From NCBI GenBank assembly GCA_017302775.1, contig JAFLDC010000170.1, positions 1 to 6,255 of the forward strand: 6,255 nucleotides of DNA, written 5' to 3'. The notes beneath the pieces are model-generated. The model was not told the origin of the DNA, searched no databases, and saw only the letters and a program-made list of their open reading frames with translations. The stretch is from Sphingomonadales bacterium. Its GTDB lineage: Bacteria > Pseudomonadota > Alphaproteobacteria > Sphingomonadales > Sphingomonadaceae. The position numbers and the translations under genes were made by a program. Positions within the stretch are counted from its first letter, which is position 1; each line of letters starts with the position of its first letter. Below, one piece after another: positions 4,891 to 6,255 of this stretch.

Positions 4891-5607
4891 ATGCAAAACG
4901 GAATGGATGGTAATAATTTGCTCGCCGCGTTGCGTGAGGATGATCGCGCAGTGGTCGAACCCTTACTGCGGGCCGTTACCCTGCCTGTGGGCGATCGGCT
5001 ATTCGAACCCGGCGATTCGATCGAGCAGTGCTATTTTCCATGCGGTAGCGCGATCGCCAGCTTTTATGTCGTGCTGGAAGATGGTCGCGCCATCGAAACC
5101 GCCATGGTCGGCCGCGAAGGCGCCCTGGGCGGCGTAGTTAGCAACGGCCGGCTTCCGGCATTCGCACGCGCAACCGTGTTGCATGAAGGCCGGTTCCTCA
5201 AAATCTCGCTGGCCGAACTTGACCGGATCAAAGATCAGCGCCGCTCGGTCGAGCGCCTGTTCAATCGTTATGCCGACTGCTTTGCAGCACAGATCTTTCA
5301 GGCTGTTGCCTGCAACGCCGCGCACGGGATCGAGCAGCGCGCCGCGCGCTGGTTGCTGGCCTCGCAGGAGCGTACCAGCTCAAGCCGGATCCAGTTGACG
5401 CAGGAACAGCTGGCCGGACTGCTCGGGGTCGGGCGCAGTTACGTTGGTCGCGTGCTCGCCAAATTGCGATCCGAGGGCATGGTCGCCACCCGTCACCGCG
5501 CCATCGAAGTTCTGGATGAAGACCGTCTCAGCGCCGTATCCTGCGACTGCAACGCACTTATCAAGGCCCACTTCGACGAGGTGCTGCGCGGGGTCTATCC
5601 TGATTGA
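4891..5607 (+). CDS. Crp/Fnr-family transcriptional regulator
   Basis: This 238-residue DNA-binding regulator has an N-terminal cyclic-nucleotide-binding-type beta-roll (about 20-120: LPVGDRLFEPGDSIEQCYF, GSAIASFYVVLEDGRAIE, GREGALGGVV), a long dimerisation helix (about 130-160) and a C-terminal winged helix-turn-helix (LTQEQLAGLLGVGRSYVGRV, 169-188). In the recognition helix Arg182 and Arg187 match CRP Arg180 and Arg185, while CRP Glu181 is replaced by Ser183. The phosphate-binding cassette of true cAMP binders (GELxL...RSA) is not kept, and there is no N-terminal Cys cluster as in FNR, so cAMP or an iron-sulphur cluster is not an evident signal. The tail has SCDCNALIKAHFDEVLRGVYP, typical of a group of alphaproteobacterial Crp/Fnr proteins. 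ATG 4891 is preceded by GAGGGG 4 nt upstream; ATG 4903 is an alternative. The palindrome at 4829-4846 suggests autoregulation. Confidence 0.92.
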   Translation: MQNGMDGNNLLAALREDDRAVVEPLLRAVTLPVGDRLFEPGDSIEQCYFPCGSAIASFYVVLEDGRAIETAMVGREGALGGVVSNGRLPAFARATVLHEGRFLKISLAELDRIKDQRRSVERLFNRYADCFAAQIFQAVACNAAHGIEQRAARWLLASQERTSSSRIQLTQEQLAGLLGVGRSYVGRVLAKLRSEGMVATRHRAIEVLDEDRLSAVSCDCNALIKAHFDEVLRGVYPD

Positions 5608-5612
5608 GCAAA

Positions 5613-5635
5613 GTTGCACAACTTCGCTGTGCAAC
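5613..5635. repeat. Inverted repeat after the Crp/Fnr gene, GTTGCACA ... TGTGCAAC
   Basis: Perfect 8-bp arms (5613-5620 and 5628-5635) surround a 7-nt loop ACTTCGC, starting 5 nt after the Crp/Fnr stop. It can form a hairpin at the end of that transcript, but no T-run follows. The arms carry the same words (TGCACA, TGTGCA) as the upstream palindrome, in the reverse arrangement. It is either a weak terminator or a protein site ahead of uvrB. Confidence 0.45.
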
Positions 5636-5655
5636 AGGCGCACATCGTCATTGCA

Positions 5656-5670
5656 GAACAAACCATAAAC
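5656..5670. promoter_or_regulatory. Near-match to the alphaproteobacterial LexA (SOS) box before uvrB
   Basis: GAAC-N7-AAAC reads on the minus strand as GTTT-N7-GTTC, one base off the direct repeat GTTC-N7-GTTC known as the LexA site of alphaproteobacteria. It lies 16 nt before the uvrB start codon, so a bound repressor would block transcription or its start. A weak sigma-70-like pair, TTGCAG (5651-5656) and CATATC (5674-5679) with a 17-nt spacer, overlaps it. With one mismatch this is suggestive only. Confidence 0.35.
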
Positions 5671-5686
5671 TCCCATATCCCGGTTC

Positions 5687-6255
5687 ATGGCCGAACTGAT
5701 CATACGTCGCGGACTCGACGAACCCGATACGAGCGGGGCCTTTGTTCCCCATAAGCCTGCCCGCCCTGAGAAGCTGGCCGATCAGCGACGTTTTAAAATT
5801 TCGTCTGAATATAGGCCCGCTGGGGATCAGCCTACCGCGATAGCCGAATTGGTGGAGGGGGTATCCAACGGCGAGACGACGCAGGTATTGTTGGGCGTCA
5901 CGGGCAGCGGCAAGACCTTCACCATGGCCCAGGTGATCGAAGCGACCCAGCGCCCGGCGCTGATCCTCGCGCCCAACAAGATCCTCGCCGCGCAGCTCTA
6001 TGGCGAGATGAAGAGCTTCTTTCCCGACAACGCGGTCGAGTATTTCGTTTCTTATTACGACTACTATCAGCCCGAAGCCTATGTGCCACGCAGCGATACC
6101 TACATTGAAAAAGAATCGAGCGTAAACGAAGCGATCGACCGGATGCGCCATTCCGCCACCCGTGCACTGCTGGAACGTGATGACGTGATCATCGTCGCCT
6201 CGGTATCCTGCCTCTATGGCATTGGCTCGGTTGAAACCTATTCGGCCATGATCTT
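5687..6255 (+). CDS. uvrB: UvrB, excinuclease ABC subunit B, N-terminal part (3' end outside window)
   Basis: UvrB is the damage-verifying helicase-like subunit of nucleotide excision repair; it receives damaged DNA from UvrA and then recruits UvrC for incision. The frame from ATG 5687 is open to the window end (about 189 of roughly 670-730 residues). After an N-terminal extension of about 37 residues ([20 protein letters not shown]), typical of sphingomonad-type UvrB, come the Q-motif-like segment [13 protein letters not shown], Walker [13 protein letters not shown], motif Ia [16 protein letters not shown], and the hallmark [16 protein letters not shown] that begins the beta-hairpin used to clamp and probe DNA. 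The hairpin continues through [20 protein letters not shown], followed by [14 protein letters not shown]. All expected residues of this part are present. The ribosome binding site is weak (no good purine run before 5687). No other start was seen that would keep the conserved extension. Confidence 0.96.
   Translation, partial: MAELIIRRGLDEPDTSGAFVPHKPARPEKLADQRRFKISSEYRPAGDQPTAIAELVEGVSNGETTQVLLGVTGSGKTFTMAQVIEATQRPALILAPNKILAAQLYGEMKSFFPDNAVEYFVSYYDYYQPEAYVPRSDTYIEKESSVNEAIDRMRHSATRALLERDDVIIVASVSCLYGIGSVETYSAMI

Noticed and set aside
5648..6151. 167-codon minus-strand frame
   Set aside because: It is antisense to the unmistakable uvrB coding sequence and has no family features.

Overview
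The window looks like two unrelated pieces of bacterial DNA joined near position 855. The left piece (1 to about 855) is very GC-rich. It carries the end of a GNAT acetyltransferase gene and, overlapping it by 4 nt, a PTS EIIC sugar permease of the lactose/cellobiose family that is cut off after about 190 residues. The right piece (about 855 to 6255) reads as an alphaproteobacterium, most likely a sphingomonad. This rests on the style of its UvrB N-terminus, a PimC/PimD-type acyl-CoA dehydrogenase pair, a DUF3617-like lipoprotein and an alphaproteobacterial-type Crp/Fnr protein. Codon use also changes: the EIIC gene uses almost only GAG for Glu, while the right-hand genes favour GAA. At the joint both the permease (+) and the lipoprotein (-) lose their C-termini and run antisense into each other. 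No insertion sequence or attachment site is visible there.

Layout of the right piece: (1) truncated lipoprotein gene on the minus strand (1079 leftward); (2) a 282-nt divergent intergenic region with a hairpin; (3) a two-gene operon (1362-2555 and 2568-3698) encoding the large and small subunits of a heteromeric acyl-CoA dehydrogenase; (4) a 12-bp stem-loop just after the operon, which also lies inside the 3' end of a convergent GNAT-like gene (4354-3671, minus); (5) a minus-strand gene for a stand-alone receiver domain that has lost its phosphoacceptor Asp (4760-4404); (6) a divergent Crp/Fnr-family regulator (4891-5607), separated from the receiver gene by a region with a perfect CRP-geometry palindrome; (7) a second inverted repeat; and (8) the start of uvrB (5687 to the end of the window), with a near-match to the alphaproteobacterial LexA box upstream.

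How the genes work together: the dehydrogenase pair probably forms one enzyme. The large subunit keeps the catalytic Glu but lacks the ERxQFG FAD-contact segment. The small subunit has that segment but no Glu at either known catalytic position. The degenerate receiver and the Crp/Fnr protein share a divergent promoter region and may form a small regulatory module. uvrB begins a nucleotide excision repair gene with no evident link to the rest. No tRNA, rRNA, CRISPR array or transposase was seen.
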